From NCBI RefSeq assembly GCF_001685485.1, contig NZ_BDEL01000001.1, positions 2,787,501 through 2,851,500 of the forward strand: 64,000 bases of DNA, read 5' to 3'. The notes under the pieces were generated by a model. It worked only from the letters and a program-made list of their open reading frames with translations. It did no database searches and had not been told where the DNA came from. Source of the stretch: Formosa haliotis. Lineage in GTDB: Bacteria; Bacteroidota; Bacteroidia; Flavobacteriales; Flavobacteriaceae. The translations under genes were made by a program, and so were the position numbers. Positions 33,309 to 43,662 of this stretch are shown here, piece after piece. Position 1 is the stretch's first letter. Every line of letters starts with the position of its first letter.

Positions 33309-34766
33309 CTAATTCCAACCGCCTCCAAGCGCTTGATACATATTTATTCTAGCTAACATTTGCTCTTTTTTAGTTTCTACCAATTCAATTCTAGAATCTA
33401 AAGCTTCACGTTGTGTAAGCAAAACTTCAATATATTCTGCTCTAGCCGATTGAAAGAGACGCATAGAAATATCTATAGACTCGGTAAGTTTATTTACTTG
33501 ATCTTGTTTTAAATTGTAACTCGATTTTAAATTATCGATATTAGACAGTTCGTTGGCTACTTCAATATAGGCGCTTAAAATTGTTTTTTCATACTCGAAC
33601 ACGGCTTGCAACTGTTTGTCGGTTGCGTTGTAATATTCCGCTTTAATGGCATTTTTATTAATTAAAGGTCCAATAGCATCTCCAACCAATCCGTATAAAA
33701 GGGATTCTGGCGTGGTAAATAGATATTTTAAGTCGAATGCTTCTAAACCAACTCCAGCATGAATACCAATAGATGGATAAAAGTTAGCACGAGCTACTTT
33801 TACATCTAATTTTGCGGCTGCTAATTCGTATTCGGCCTGACGAATGTCTGGACGATTTTGAAGTAATTGCGATGGAATTCCGGTGTAAATAGTATCGATT
33901 TCTTTTTCAATGAAATGCTCAGAATCTCTGGCAATATGTTTTGGTTTAGAACCAATTAAGAAATTGATTTCATTTTCGGTTTCTACAATTTGTTGCTGCA
34001 CCTCGAATTTATGACTCTGGTTTTTTAGCATTTCGGCTTCAAATCTTCGAACGGCTAATTCGGTAACTCGTGCTGCTTGCTTTTGTAATCTAACCATTTT
34101 AAGAGCTTGCTGCTGAATGTCTAAATTCTGATCGATAATTTCCATCTGATTGTCTAAAGCAACTAATTCGTAATAGGCATCAGCAATTTCCGAAACCAAA
34201 TGAGTCACCATAAAATGCTTCCCTTCAACACTCGATAAATACTCAAAAACAGCAGCTTTTTTAGAGTTTCGTAATTTTTTCCAAATATCGAGTTCCCAAG
34301 TGGCCGAAAGTCCTACCCCAAAATTTGGTAAAGGTTCAGGAAATTCTTTGCCGTCTTTTATATCTAAGTTGTGTTCTACAGCACCATTTCTAGTGTACTC
34401 TCCAACTTTTTCAACTTCTGCACCACCATACATACTAACAAAAGGTAAATATTCTCCCTTTCTGGCTTTTATCTCGTTTTGAGACATGTCTACTTGTTGC
34501 AAAATAATATTCAGCTCTTGATTATTAACCAAAGCCGAATCAATTAAGGTTTGCAAGTAAGGGTCCGAGAAAAATTCTTTCCACTGTAACTGCGCCGTGT
34601 TTATAGTATCGGTAGTTTGTGTTTTAAAAGCCTCTGGAACGGTGGTATTTGCTTCTCTTACATCTTTTGTTGGTGCACAAGAATAGCATACCATGGCCGT
34701 AATTACGACCATAATGCCCAGTTTTTTGTGCGTTATTATGTTCCTAACTATCTTGTTCATCTTCAT
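33309..34766 (-). CDS. TolC-family outer-membrane efflux lipoprotein (NodT-like)
   Basis: A 485-residue outer-membrane channel of an RND pump. The signal peptide ends in a lipobox-like VCYSC, giving an N-terminal lipid-modified Cys. Two repeats of the outer-membrane efflux fold are visible (LQTLIDSALVNNQELNIILQ; RPDIRQAEYELAAAKLDVKV; final ALGGGWN). It forms the exit duct for substrates moved by the pump encoded just upstream. Its first 23 bases overlap the end of the pump gene, so translation is coupled. Confidence 0.93.
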   Translation of the reverse strand: MKMNKIVRNIITHKKLGIMVVITAMVCYSCAPTKDVREANTTVPEAFKTQTTDTINTAQLQWKEFFSDPYLQTLIDSALVNNQELNIILQQVDMSQNEIKARKGEYLPFVSMYGGAEVEKVGEYTRNGAVEHNLDIKDGKEFPEPLPNFGVGLSATWELDIWKKLRNSKKAAVFEYLSSVEGKHFMVTHLVSEIADAYYELVALDNQMEIIDQNLDIQQQALKMVRLQKQAARVTELAVRRFEAEMLKNQSHKFEVQQQIVETENEINFLIGSKPKHIARDSEHFIEKEIDTIYTGIPSQLLQNRPDIRQAEYELAAAKLDVKVARANFYPSIGIHAGVGLEAFDLKYLFTTPESLLYGLVGDAIGPLINKNAIKAEYYNATDKQLQAVFEYEKTILSAYIEVANELSNIDNLKSSYNLKQDQVNKLTESIDISMRLFQSARAEYIEVLLTQREALDSRIELVETKKEQMLARINMYQALGGGWN

Positions 34767-37700
34767 TTTTTTTGGTTAATTTTTTTAGAAGTTTTGTTAT
34801 TTTCTGAAGTTTAGCTTCGGTTCTATTTTCACTTTCAGAGGTACGCATAAGCTCTTCAGAAATCGGTTCAAAATGTTCGTCTTTAATTAAACTTCTACCA
34901 TCGGCCATGTTACCAAAAATGTAATAGAGTCCTGGGATAACTAAAACTCCAAAAATGGTTCCTATTAACATGCCTCCAAGTGCCGAACCACCAATAGTTT
35001 TATTTCCAATAGCACCGGCACCATTGGCGATAACTAAAGGAATTAATCCAGCAATAAATGCAAAAGAGGTCATTAAAATTGGTCTGAAACGGGCCTTAGA
35101 ACCTTCAATAGCTGCTTCTAAAATACTTGCGCCCTGATTGCGTTTCTGCACCGCAAACTCTACAATTAAAACGGCATTTTTACCGAGTAGTCCCACCAGC
35201 ATGATAACTCCAATTTGAGCGTAAACATCGTTAGATAATCCCATGAGTTTTAATAGGGCAAACGAGCCGAATACCCCAACAGGAAGCGAAAGTATTACCG
35301 CAAAAGGCAATAAGAAACTTTCGTATTGGGCAGCTAAAACGAAATACACAAAGATTAATACCACTGCAAAGATTAATATAGATTCGCTTCCGCGATTGGC
35401 TTCGTCGTAAGACAAACCTTCCCATGCAATATCGTAGCCTCTTGGTAAGGATACCTCGGCTACTTCTTTTATGGCTTGTATAGCATCACCAGTAGTATAA
35501 CCAGGGGCAGGAAGCCCTTTAATAGCTGCCGAGTTGTATAAGTTATATCGTGTAATTTCGTTAGGACCTAAATGTTTTTCTAAAGACATAAATGCAGAAT
35601 AGGGTACCATTTCGCCTTCTTCATTTTTAACGTAAAGTTTGTCTAAATCTGTAGGAAGCGCTCTATATTCTGGTGCCGCTTGTGTGTAGACCTTAAAGAA
35701 ACGACCAAATCTAATAAACCCTTGTTCGTAGGTACTACCTATTAAAATGTTTAGGTTTTCCATAGCCTTACCAATGCTAACACCTTTTTGCATGGCAATC
35801 TTATTATTTATTTTTATTTCGTACTGCGGATAGTTGGCAGAGAAAAAAGTAAATAAACCAGAGAGTTCTTTACGTTTGGATAGGTTCTCCATAAATTCGT
35901 TATTGATTTTCTCGAAACCTTGATAATCGGTTGAATTTGTTTTGTCTAATAGACGTAAAGAAAATCCTCCAGAAGATCCAAAACCAGGTACTGCAGGTGG
36001 TTCAAAATATTCAATTACAGCTCCTAAATCTTTGGTTTCTTCTTCTAACTCTTCCATGATTTCATGCACAGAATGTTCACGCTCGCCCCAAGATTTAAGG
36101 TTGATTAAACAGGTTCCTGCATTAGACCCACGCCCTTCGGTCATGATTTCGTAACCAGCTAAAGAGGATACAGATTCTACGCCTTCTGTTTCTTCGCAAA
36201 TTTTTTGAAGTTTTCTAGCCACTTCATTGGTGCGCTCTAGTGTAGCTCCTGGAGGGGTTTGTATGATAGCGTAAATCATACCTTGGTCTTCATTCGGAAT
36301 AAATCCTGCTGGTAGTGTTTTATTGGTTATAAATATACCTACACAGAAGGCGATTAATATACCAAAAGTGATCACTCTACGGTTTACAATTACATTTAAT
36401 ACACTAACATATTTACCTGTAAGCTTTTCAAATCCTCTGTTAAACCAATCGATAAATTTGTCTATAAATGATTTTTTTCGTGCTTTACCATGGTTGTTTT
36501 TTAACATCATGGCACAAAGCACAGGTGTTAAAGTAAGTGCAACTATGGCCGAAATTACTATGGCACCAGCCATGGTAATAGAGAATTGTCGGTAGAAAAC
36601 TCCCACAGGTCCGGTCATAAACGAAATAGGAATAAATACAGATACCATAACCAATGTAATTGCGATAATGGCACCACCAATTTCGCCTAAAACAGCATGC
36701 GATGCTTTGTAAGGAGAGAGATGTTCTTCTTCCATTTTAACATGCACAGCTTCAACGACGACAATGGCATTATCAACCACAATACCTATGGCTAAAACCA
36801 AGGCAAATAGCGTAATCATATTGATGGATAATCCGAAAATTTGCATCACAAAAAAGGTTCCAACCAAAGACACCGGCACGGCAATAATTGGAATTAAGGT
36901 AGAGCGCCAATCGCCTAAAAACAGGAATACTACTATGGCCACTAAGATAAAGGCATCGCGCAGTGTGTGTAATACTTGTTCTATAGAAGCGTCTAGGAAG
37001 TTTGAAACATCGTAACTAATTTTATAATGAATTCCAGGAGGGAGTTCTTCTTTTAGTTCTTTTAATTTTTCTTTAACGGCATCAATCACATCACTACCAT
37101 TACTACCAAGTGTTTGTTTTAATACGATAGAAGCAGAAGGTTTTCCATCTAAATTAGAATAGATATCAAAAAACTCACTTCCAAGCTCAACATCGGCGAC
37201 ATCTTTTAAATGTATAGACTCACCTTCGCTAGTCGATTTTAAGATAATATCTTTGTATTGCTCGGGTTCGTTATACCTGTTTTGGTAGGTTAACACATAT
37301 TCTAAAGATTGTGCTGTTTTTCCGGAGCTTTGCCCCAAACGTCCTGGCCTAGCAATAATACTTTGCTCGTCCATAGCTTCTAAAATTTCTTCGGCAGAAA
37401 TATTATAAGCTCGCATACGGTCTGGTTTTAACCACACACGCATAGCATACTTTCTACTACCTAAAATTTGAGCACTTGCAATACCGTTAATACGTTGTAT
37501 TTCGGGAATAATTTTGGTATACGCATAGTTGTATAAAAACTTTTCGTCGTTCTTCTTTTGGTCGCCAAATAAGTTTACATACATAAGCATACTAGGCTGA
37601 ACGGGTGTAATAACAACACCTTCACGTTGTACCAATTCTGGGAGTAAAGGCATTACTTGATCGACTCTGGTTTTTACCATAACAACCGCCTGATTGGGGT

Positions 37701-37995
37701 CGGTTCCAGGTTCAAAAATTACACGAAGCGTTCCTTCTCCAGCACTAGTGGCATCAGAAGCAATATAGCGCATTCCTTGCACCCCGTTAATGGCGGTTTC
37801 TATAGGAATAAGGGTCGAGTTCACTAATACATCTGCACTTGCTCCTGGATACGCGATAAATACGTTAACCGTTGTTGGTGCAATTTGCGGGAATTGTGAA
37901 ATGGGTAATTGCTTAATGGCAAGCATACCCGTAAATACGATTATTACCGATATGACTATGGCCAATACCGGTCTTTTTATAAATTTACTAAACAT
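34744..37995 (-). CDS. RND multidrug efflux pump, HAE1/AcrB type
   Basis: A 1083-residue inner-membrane proton/drug antiporter. It has the usual 12 membrane helices and two large periplasmic loops. The family sequences PISQFPQIAPTTVNV near the start, ALVLAIGIVVDNAIVVVEAV in helix 4 (with the essential Asp pair) and GLLGKNAVLIVEFA in helix 10 are present. The C-terminal tail of about 45 residues is charged and longer than in AcrB. Encoded after the adaptor gene with a gap of 20 bases. Substrates are not predictable; no regulator gene adjoins the operon. Confidence 0.96.
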   Translation of the reverse strand: MFSKFIKRPVLAIVISVIIVFTGMLAIKQLPISQFPQIAPTTVNVFIAYPGASADVLVNSTLIPIETAINGVQGMRYIASDATSAGEGTLRVIFEPGTDPNQAVVMVKTRVDQVMPLLPELVQREGVVITPVQPSMLMYVNLFGDQKKNDEKFLYNYAYTKIIPEIQRINGIASAQILGSRKYAMRVWLKPDRMRAYNISAEEILEAMDEQSIIARPGRLGQSSGKTAQSLEYVLTYQNRYNEPEQYKDIILKSTSEGESIHLKDVADVELGSEFFDIYSNLDGKPSASIVLKQTLGSNGSDVIDAVKEKLKELKEELPPGIHYKISYDVSNFLDASIEQVLHTLRDAFILVAIVVFLFLGDWRSTLIPIIAVPVSLVGTFFVMQIFGLSINMITLFALVLAIGIVVDNAIVVVEAVHVKMEEEHLSPYKASHAVLGEIGGAIIAITLVMVSVFIPISFMTGPVGVFYRQFSITMAGAIVISAIVALTLTPVLCAMMLKNNHGKARKKSFIDKFIDWFNRGFEKLTGKYVSVLNVIVNRRVITFGILIAFCVGIFITNKTLPAGFIPNEDQGMIYAIIQTPPGATLERTNEVARKLQKICEETEGVESVSSLAGYEIMTEGRGSNAGTCLINLKSWGEREHSVHEIMEELEEETKDLGAVIEYFEPPAVPGFGSSGGFSLRLLDKTNSTDYQGFEKINNEFMENLSKRKELSGLFTFFSANYPQYEIKINNKIAMQKGVSIGKAMENLNILIGSTYEQGFIRFGRFFKVYTQAAPEYRALPTDLDKLYVKNEEGEMVPYSAFMSLEKHLGPNEITRYNLYNSAAIKGLPAPGYTTGDAIQAIKEVAEVSLPRGYDIAWEGLSYDEANRGSESILIFAVVLIFVYFVLAAQYESFLLPFAVILSLPVGVFGSFALLKLMGLSNDVYAQIGVIMLVGLLGKNAVLIVEFAVQKRNQGASILEAAIEGSKARFRPILMTSFAFIAGLIPLVIANGAGAIGNKTIGGSALGGMLIGTIFGVLVIPGLYYIFGNMADGRSLIKDEHFEPISEELMRTSESENRTEAKLQKITKLLKKLTKKNEDEQDS

Positions 37996-38015
37996 CTGTT
38001 TTTAAGATTAAAGGG

Positions 38016-39101
38016 TTACTCTGCGTATAAGTCTAAGTGTGCTAAAACCTGATTAGGTTCTAAATACTTGCAGTGTATTTTTTCTTTATCTTTTACCATA
38101 CGGATGCCTTCTAGTAAAATTTTATCATTTTCAGAAAGTCCTTTTTCTACAACAAATAAGTGAGGAAGCTCTGCTCCAACCGTAATTTCGCGTTGGCTAA
38201 CCACGTTGTCTTTGTCGACTACAAACACATATTTTTTATCTAAAATCTCGAAGGTGGCTTTCTGCGGAATAATAATTGCACCTTGAAATGGTACTTCCAT
38301 AAGGATACTTCCGGTTTCACCATGTCTTAAAATACCATCGGGATTTGGAAATGTAGCTCTAAAAGCAATATTTCCTGTTTCGTTATCGAATTCACCTTGA
38401 ATGGTTTCAACAACACCATTTTGATTAAAACGCTTATTATTTGCCATTAACAGTCCCACGTCTTGTTTTTGGTCTTTGTTGTTGCTAATAATGTAATCTA
38501 AATATTCAGATTCTGGCACATTAAAATAGACCCACATTTTACTATTGTCCGATAAGGTAGTGAGCAGTTCTCCTTCGTCTAAAAGACTACCTTCACGTGC
38601 ATGCAGATGGTCCATAATACCATCAAAAGGAGCTCTTATATCTGTAAAACCTAAATGCGTTTGGGCCAAGGCAACCTCAGCTTTTGCCTTGTCGTAATTG
38701 GCCTTTGCCATGGCGAGTTCGTTAGCAGAAACAACATCGCCATCTGCTAATAATTGGGTGTTTTCAAGCTCAATTTCTGCAACCTTAGATTCTGCAGCCG
38801 CTTTTTGTAAATCTGCCTTGTAAATATTAGGCATGATTTGGAACATTTTTTGTCCCTTCTTTACATGTTGTCCTTCATCAACAAATATTTTTTGCAAATA
38901 ACCGCGTTCTAAAGCTCTTAATTCGATATGTCGAATCGAGTGAATTTGGGCAACATAATCTTTTGTAATCGATGTGTCTTTTTTTATAGGGTTAGTAACT
39001 AGGTATTTAGTGTCTTCGTGTTTCTTTTCTTTTTTAGCATCACAGCTGGTTGCGTAGCACAGCAATACACATATGCAGGCTATCAAGGGGAAATTCCTCA
39101 T
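38016..39101 (-). CDS. RND efflux periplasmic adaptor (membrane fusion protein)
   Basis: A 361-residue adaptor joining the inner-membrane pump to the outer-membrane channel. The signal peptide ends near LLCYATSCDAK with a lipobox Cys. Lipoyl-like halves surround a coiled-coil hairpin: GYLQKIFVDEGQHVKKGQ, a helical stretch about 85-140, and TDIRAPFDGIMDHLHAREGS. A beta-barrel domain follows. First gene of the three-gene operon. Confidence 0.94.
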   Translation of the reverse strand: MRNFPLIACICVLLCYATSCDAKKEKKHEDTKYLVTNPIKKDTSITKDYVAQIHSIRHIELRALERGYLQKIFVDEGQHVKKGQKMFQIMPNIYKADLQKAAAESKVAEIELENTQLLADGDVVSANELAMAKANYDKAKAEVALAQTHLGFTDIRAPFDGIMDHLHAREGSLLDEGELLTTLSDNSKMWVYFNVPESEYLDYIISNNKDQKQDVGLLMANNKRFNQNGVVETIQGEFDNETGNIAFRATFPNPDGILRHGETGSILMEVPFQGAIIIPQKATFEILDKKYVFVVDKDNVVSQREITVGAELPHLFVVEKGLSENDKILLEGIRMVKDKEKIHCKYLEPNQVLAHLDLYAE

Positions 39102-39242
39102 AGGTAATAGATTAAATTTTTTTTAGAATAGATTACAGGGGTATAAAGCCCTAAATATTAGGGTTCCCTCTGTTTTTATAACATACTTTTATGTGATATA
39201 ATAGGATTTGCCACAGAATATGTGGACTGAAATTGTATGGTA

Positions 39243-39662
39243 TTAAATTCTAAAAACTTGGAATTTTACATGTAACCGTAGTAGGGAAACTGTGGTATTA
39301 GACTGAAATCTATATACATCGTTTTGATGTTGTACCGCTAAAAATTGTAATTGCTGTGCATTTTTTAAAGCAGCTGCAGACAGGCTATTGTTTAGAAAGT
39401 TATCTGAAGTTACAGCTTCGTTTTCTAAATTTTCATTGTTAATAAGCTCTTCTATAAAGCTAGCCTTATGCTCGGTACTAGAATGCGATGAAATAACAGA
39501 GCCAAAGGATAATAACGTGGACTTAAAATCTGGATTAGTCTGCCTAGACTCTTCTTGTGAGGCATTTTCAATAGTACACGAATCTAGATTTGCGTATAAG
39601 GTTGCAAACCCACTTAAAACTAATGTACTTAATAAGAATAAATAATTTTTGAAAAATCTCAT
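39243..39662 (-). CDS. Small secreted protein of unknown function
   Basis: I do not recognise this 139-residue protein. The signal peptide (FFKNYLFLLSTLVLSGFATLYA) is clear. After it comes a Ser/Asn/Glu-rich, probably flexible region to about residue 90, then a helical segment (SLSAAALKNAQQLQFLAVQHQN) and a basic hydrophobic end. It contains a single Cys near residue 28. It stands alone between the efflux operon and the DUF1501 gene. Confidence 0.55.
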   Translation of the reverse strand: MRFFKNYLFLLSTLVLSGFATLYANLDSCTIENASQEESRQTNPDFKSTLLSFGSVISSHSSTEHKASFIEELINNENLENEAVTSDNFLNNSLSAAALKNAQQLQFLAVQHQNDVYRFQSNTTVSLLRLHVKFQVFRI

Positions 39663-39987
39663 ACGTGAACAAAACTATAGGATTTCAATATTACACGCAA
39701 AAAAAATATTTTAAAATCATTAAAATTTTTGTCTATACTTTGTTAAAGTATTGGTGTTCAGGGTAAAATGATAAACAATTGTTATGGTTTACACTATAAG
39801 ATTGAAGAATTAATTGCTTGTGAAATGCTTTTTTAGTAAGAAAACACTTCTTATTTAAGCATTAGTAAAGCACAAAACGTTGCTAGTTAGGCCATTTGAA
39901 AGTCTGGTATTAGAGAATTTATTTGGCTCTTCTTTTTGCTTTCCAAATAAAAAGGTTTTAATTCTGACCAAAAAAAATAAAACTTGC
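39663..39987. other. Gene-free AT-rich intergenic stretch
   Basis: I see no gene, RNA or strong hairpin here. A -7-like TAGTTTTG (39670-39677, minus strand) is close to the start of the 39243-39662 gene, which would imply an almost leaderless transcript. Otherwise the sequence is AT-rich without repeats. Confidence 0.4.
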
Positions 39988-41178
39988 TTAAATGAAGCTG
40001 AGTTTGTTAAACGATTTATTTAAAATAGTTTCATCGTTTACGGCTAACCATGAATTTAAAATTGTGGCATAAATAGATCTAAAATCTACGGTATATTTTA
40101 GGTCTCCATTACTATCTAAATCTACTAAATTGGGAGATTCATTATAAAACCCAGGTGTTTTCAAGTTTTTTCCAATTAAAAAAACGTTATTGGCGGCACC
40201 GTGATCTGTACCTTGTCCAGCGTTTTGTTTTAGGCGGCGGCCAAATTCAGAAAAAGTTAAAATAAGCGTGTCCTTAAACGTATCGTTTGCCTCTAAATCT
40301 TTTACAAATGTTTCTATAGAACTGGCGTACATGTCTAACAATTTGCTTTGTCGGTTTATTTGTCCTGCATGGGTGTCAAAGCCGCCCATAGCCACATAGT
40401 ATACACTACTACTAAGATTAGAATTTATAAATTCGGCGGTTGTTTTTAGTTGCTTTGCAAAGGGATTGTTAGGGTAATCTTGCTTGCTTTTATATGTTTT
40501 AGAAGTCTCGAAAATATATTTAGCCGAGGATTGTGCTTCTATCATAGTTTGATATAAATAGCCTAAATTATGTTCGCTTAAATGCGCATCGCTTTGGGTG
40601 TTAAGTACTTTTTTAAAATATGCTGTTTGCATATTTCGGTTTAAAATCGCTGGATTTTTTGTAGCAATACCGTTAAGCGTCTCTCCTTTTAAAATTAAGG
40701 ATAAACTATCGTCTATTTCAATGCCGCCATAAGGTTTCTTAACATATTCATCTAAATAACGGCCAAGCCAACCTGAGCTTAAAAATTCATTCGATGCACT
40801 TGCCGTTTGCCAAATATCTGTCGATCTAAAATGAGACCGGTTAGGGTTAGGATATCCTACATTATTAATTACAGTTAAATATCCTTTATCGTATAACTGT
40901 TTTAGGGGACCTAAATTTTTATGGAAACCAAGATCGGAGGTTGCTTTGATGAGGTCCTGATTTTGTAGGCTTATCTCTGGTCTGTTTTGGTAGTAAATAT
41001 CATTTGTAAAAGGGACAATAGTGTTCAACCCATCATTACCTCCAGCTAACTGGATAACTACCAGTTTTTTATGACTTAAAGTTGTGCTATTCACCTTCTG
41101 AAAAGCACTAATAAAACTAGGTACAAAAAATAAACTACTCGCTAATGAGCTCTGTTTCAAAAAATCGCGTCGTTTCAT
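39988..41178 (-). CDS. DUF1501 domain-containing exported protein
   Basis: A 396-residue protein of the DUF1501 (alkaline-phosphatase-fold-like) family. The N-terminus MKRRDFLKQSSLASSLFFVPSF is a Tat-type or lipidless signal. KLVVIQLAGGNDGLNTIVPF, GFHKNLGPLKQLYDKG, SHFRSTDIWQTA, GGFDTHAGQ and TFSEFGRRLKQNAGQGTDHG are the family landmarks, with Asp/His residues suited to a metal site. It is regularly encoded after a DUF1800 gene, as here with a gap of 10 bases. The biochemical role is not established. Confidence 0.92.
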   Translation of the reverse strand: MKRRDFLKQSSLASSLFFVPSFISAFQKVNSTTLSHKKLVVIQLAGGNDGLNTIVPFTNDIYYQNRPEISLQNQDLIKATSDLGFHKNLGPLKQLYDKGYLTVINNVGYPNPNRSHFRSTDIWQTASASNEFLSSGWLGRYLDEYVKKPYGGIEIDDSLSLILKGETLNGIATKNPAILNRNMQTAYFKKVLNTQSDAHLSEHNLGYLYQTMIEAQSSAKYIFETSKTYKSKQDYPNNPFAKQLKTTAEFINSNLSSSVYYVAMGGFDTHAGQINRQSKLLDMYASSIETFVKDLEANDTFKDTLILTFSEFGRRLKQNAGQGTDHGAANNVFLIGKNLKTPGFYNESPNLVDLDSNGDLKYTVDFRSIYATILNSWLAVNDETILNKSFNKLSFI

Positions 41179-41188
41179 AATCTATAAT

Positions 41189-42580
41189 TTAGCACAGTTG
41201 ATATTCTGGAATAGACATAAGTTGGATGCAATAATTTTTTTGATCTTCGAATTTTAAACGAGATAAAAGGGCATCTGTATCGGGGTCTATTTTAGCAATA
41301 ATTAAGGTGTTTTTTAAATCTTGTTGCGAAACATTTATATATTCTTTTTCAAAAACAGCCCAATGTATAGTTGTTTTAATAAAACGCTGTTTATTGTTTT
41401 TTGAAGCGTAATACGCCTCAAAATCGTCTTCTAAAGTGCCTTTTTCATCCACATTAATTACTGCATTATTTAAAAGTATGGCGGGTAATTTTAGGCGCAA
41501 CATAAGAGTGTTGCTATCTATCCAATTTTTATCCCCTTTCCACCCCGCAACATTGGGTGGGTATAATAAAACTTGCCCCATAACTTTTTGTAAGTATAGG
41601 AGTTGTTTCTTTTTTTGAAATGTAATTGGCACCGTTTTTTGTATGCCTATTAAAAGTTCTATAGGTGATTTTATTTTCGACCCTATGTTTTTTTGGTCGT
41701 AAAACCAGTCGGAATTAAAGAGATAAAACATCAAAGCTTTGATATCGTAATTTTTGTAAAATTGATTTGTTAAAGCTTCAATATGTTGGGCATCGGGCTC
41801 TGGATTTACAAAATATCTGTAAATTTTATCGCAAATGAATCGAGCACATTGCTTTTGTTGTAAGATGATATCGATAATGTCGTCGCCATTAAAAATTCCG
41901 GTTTGGCCAAAAAATGTTTTTTCACCAAAATCATGTTGTTTTTTTCGCAGATGAAACGTCCCATCGCGTTTAAAAGACCAACCTGTAAAGGCGCGCGCAG
42001 CCGCTTTAATGTCGGCTTCAGAATAATTTCCAACGCCTAAAGTAAATAACTCCATGAGTTCTCTCGCAAAATTCTCGTTAGGACTTGCCTTTACGTTTTG
42101 TCTGTTATTTAAGTATTTGCTCATAGAAGCTTCGCGAGCCATGGCTTTTACAAATTCGCCAAAATTACCTAAGGCAAATCGCCTAAGCATATTGTTATAC
42201 CGTTGCATATGGTATATAGCATTGTCGCGACACACAAAAACATTGGCCCAAAATAGGGTCATTTTTTCTGCAAGAATGGCATCTGAACTTGTAAGTCTGT
42301 CAATCCATAGTGCATTAAACTCAACTGTTTTTTCACGACTTGATTTCTGAAGTTCTTTTTGTTTGGCCTTGTCTTCTTCCGTTTCGGGTTTTTTAAAACC
42401 TGAATTGAAATAGGATTCAAAACCTGAAAGGTCAATTTCTAGGGGTTCTACATTTCTTGAAGCTTCAAAAAGGTTAGAAATGATTGTTGTTTTAGATTGT
42501 TTTCTAAGTTGTTCAAGCGTAGTGTAGTCTAAGCCAAATCCTGCTCTAAAATATAAATGCTGAATGTGTTTGGTTTTCAT
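41189..42580 (-). CDS. DUF1800 family protein
   Basis: A 463-residue protein of the DUF1800 family, mostly helical. Landmarks are LYFRAGFGLDYTTLEQL, MTLFWANVFVCRD, QRYNNMLRRFALGNFGEFVKAMARE, PNENFARELMELFTLGVGNY and GQVLLYPPNVAGWKGDKNWI. No signal peptide is visible at the start used. Function is unknown beyond steady pairing with DUF1501 proteins; the two probably act together. Confidence 0.92.
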   Translation of the reverse strand: MKTKHIQHLYFRAGFGLDYTTLEQLRKQSKTTIISNLFEASRNVEPLEIDLSGFESYFNSGFKKPETEEDKAKQKELQKSSREKTVEFNALWIDRLTSSDAILAEKMTLFWANVFVCRDNAIYHMQRYNNMLRRFALGNFGEFVKAMAREASMSKYLNNRQNVKASPNENFARELMELFTLGVGNYSEADIKAAARAFTGWSFKRDGTFHLRKKQHDFGEKTFFGQTGIFNGDDIIDIILQQKQCARFICDKIYRYFVNPEPDAQHIEALTNQFYKNYDIKALMFYLFNSDWFYDQKNIGSKIKSPIELLIGIQKTVPITFQKKKQLLYLQKVMGQVLLYPPNVAGWKGDKNWIDSNTLMLRLKLPAILLNNAVINVDEKGTLEDDFEAYYASKNNKQRFIKTTIHWAVFEKEYINVSQQDLKNTLIIAKIDPDTDALLSRLKFEDQKNYCIQLMSIPEYQLC

Positions 42581-42748
42581 CGCTTAGTTTGTTTAATCTC
42601 TTAGACTAAAAAAGAATATCTTGGTTTAAGATAACAACATTTTTTATGATAGAATTACACAGATTTACAACTTCTAAAGCACACATTTGGAACTTGAAAT
42701 ATTGAATTATAGTTGGTAGGCTTGGGGTTTTGTTGGTCTAATAAAGTT

Positions 42749-42784
42749 AAAAACGTATGGCCCCAAATGAGATTCGAAGCCATA
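42749..42784 (-). terminator. Hairpin terminator of the 42805-43512 methyltransferase
   Basis: TATGGCCCC (42756-42764) and GAAGCCATA (42776-42784) pair with two G-U pairs. On the minus strand the hairpin is followed by a T-run. Confidence 0.65.
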
Positions 42785-42804
42785 TATAAAGATTTTAATT
42801 ATTG

Positions 42805-43512
42805 TTATTTAATACCTCCAAAAGCAGCAAAACACATGTTTTTATGAAGAATTTCAACGGCTTTAAATCCAACATTTTTCATAAGATTTAGTTGATAATT
42901 TAAAGATCTGGGTGAATCTTCCTTAGAAATATAGGCTAAAACTTTGTCGCGATATTCCTTGTTTTGCAGCGCTTCAAGATAATCGCCATAGCGTTCCCAA
43001 GTATATTCCGTTAAGGCTTCGGTATCTTGAGTAATCAAATCGGAAATCATTAAACAGCCTCCTGGTTTTAAGAGTTTGTATAGTTTTGTAAATGTGGTTT
43101 CCCAATCGTTATCATCTCTTAAATGATGTAAAACGGCTCCCGCCAATATAATATCGAACTGATTTTCTTCAAGGTTTATTTCCCGAATATCGCCTTGTAT
43201 ACATTTAAAAGTTACGTTAGATTCTTCGGTTAGGCGTTCCTTGGCTTTATCTAGCATAGGTTTACTTAAATCGACAAGAGTACAGTTTAAGTTTGGCGAT
43301 TTTGAAAGCATTTTTAAGGTGTAATTTCCTGCTCCACAACCCACGTCGAGTAGGTGAGTAGCCTGTGGTACAATGCGCTTCGCCGATTCTGTAATGAGTT
43401 CTAAAGAAATATTGGCATCTATGGTTGTTAATTGTCCAGTATCAAGATCTGAAAAACGTTCAACATCATTATCAAATCGTTCTTTAATTTCTTCAACAGT
43501 AGATTTCTTCAT
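42805..43512 (-). CDS. Class I SAM-dependent methyltransferase
   Basis: A 235-residue methyltransferase. Motif I is HLLDVGCGAGNYTLKML, motif II CTLVDLSKPML, motif IV FDIILAGAVLHHL and post-motif LLKPGGCLMISDLI. The fold is that of UbiE/Coq5-like small-molecule methyltransferases; the acceptor is unknown. It is probably a single gene with its own hairpin terminator. Confidence 0.9.
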   Translation of the reverse strand: MKKSTVEEIKERFDNDVERFSDLDTGQLTTIDANISLELITESAKRIVPQATHLLDVGCGAGNYTLKMLSKSPNLNCTLVDLSKPMLDKAKERLTEESNVTFKCIQGDIREINLEENQFDIILAGAVLHHLRDDNDWETTFTKLYKLLKPGGCLMISDLITQDTEALTEYTWERYGDYLEALQNKEYRDKVLAYISKEDSPRSLNYQLNLMKNVGFKAVEILHKNMCFAAFGGIK

Positions 43513-43603
43513 ATACGAAATGTTTTAAAAGTAAAAGTACGCGGTTTGCACGATAAATTATTTCTCTATGCATTAAAAAAGTAACGTTATCTGATAAAAA
43601 AAA

Positions 43604-43629
43604 ACTCCAAAGCATTCGAACTTTGGAGT
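43604..43629 (-). terminator. Hairpin terminator of the 43663-43983 gene
   Basis: ACTCCAAAG and CTTTGGAGT form a 9-bp stem, with an A-run at its left end acting as a U-tract on the minus strand. Confidence 0.85.
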
Positions 43630-43662
43630 CAGTTTTCTAAATATAAATTGAGTCTATGCAAT

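Noticed and set aside
42749..42784. Possible tRNA 3' fragment (TTCGAATCTCATTTGGGGCC on the minus strand)
   Set aside because: The stretch has a T-loop-like TTCGAAT, but the flanks pair as an 8-9 bp hairpin followed by a T-run, which fits a terminator. No remaining tRNA arms are present.
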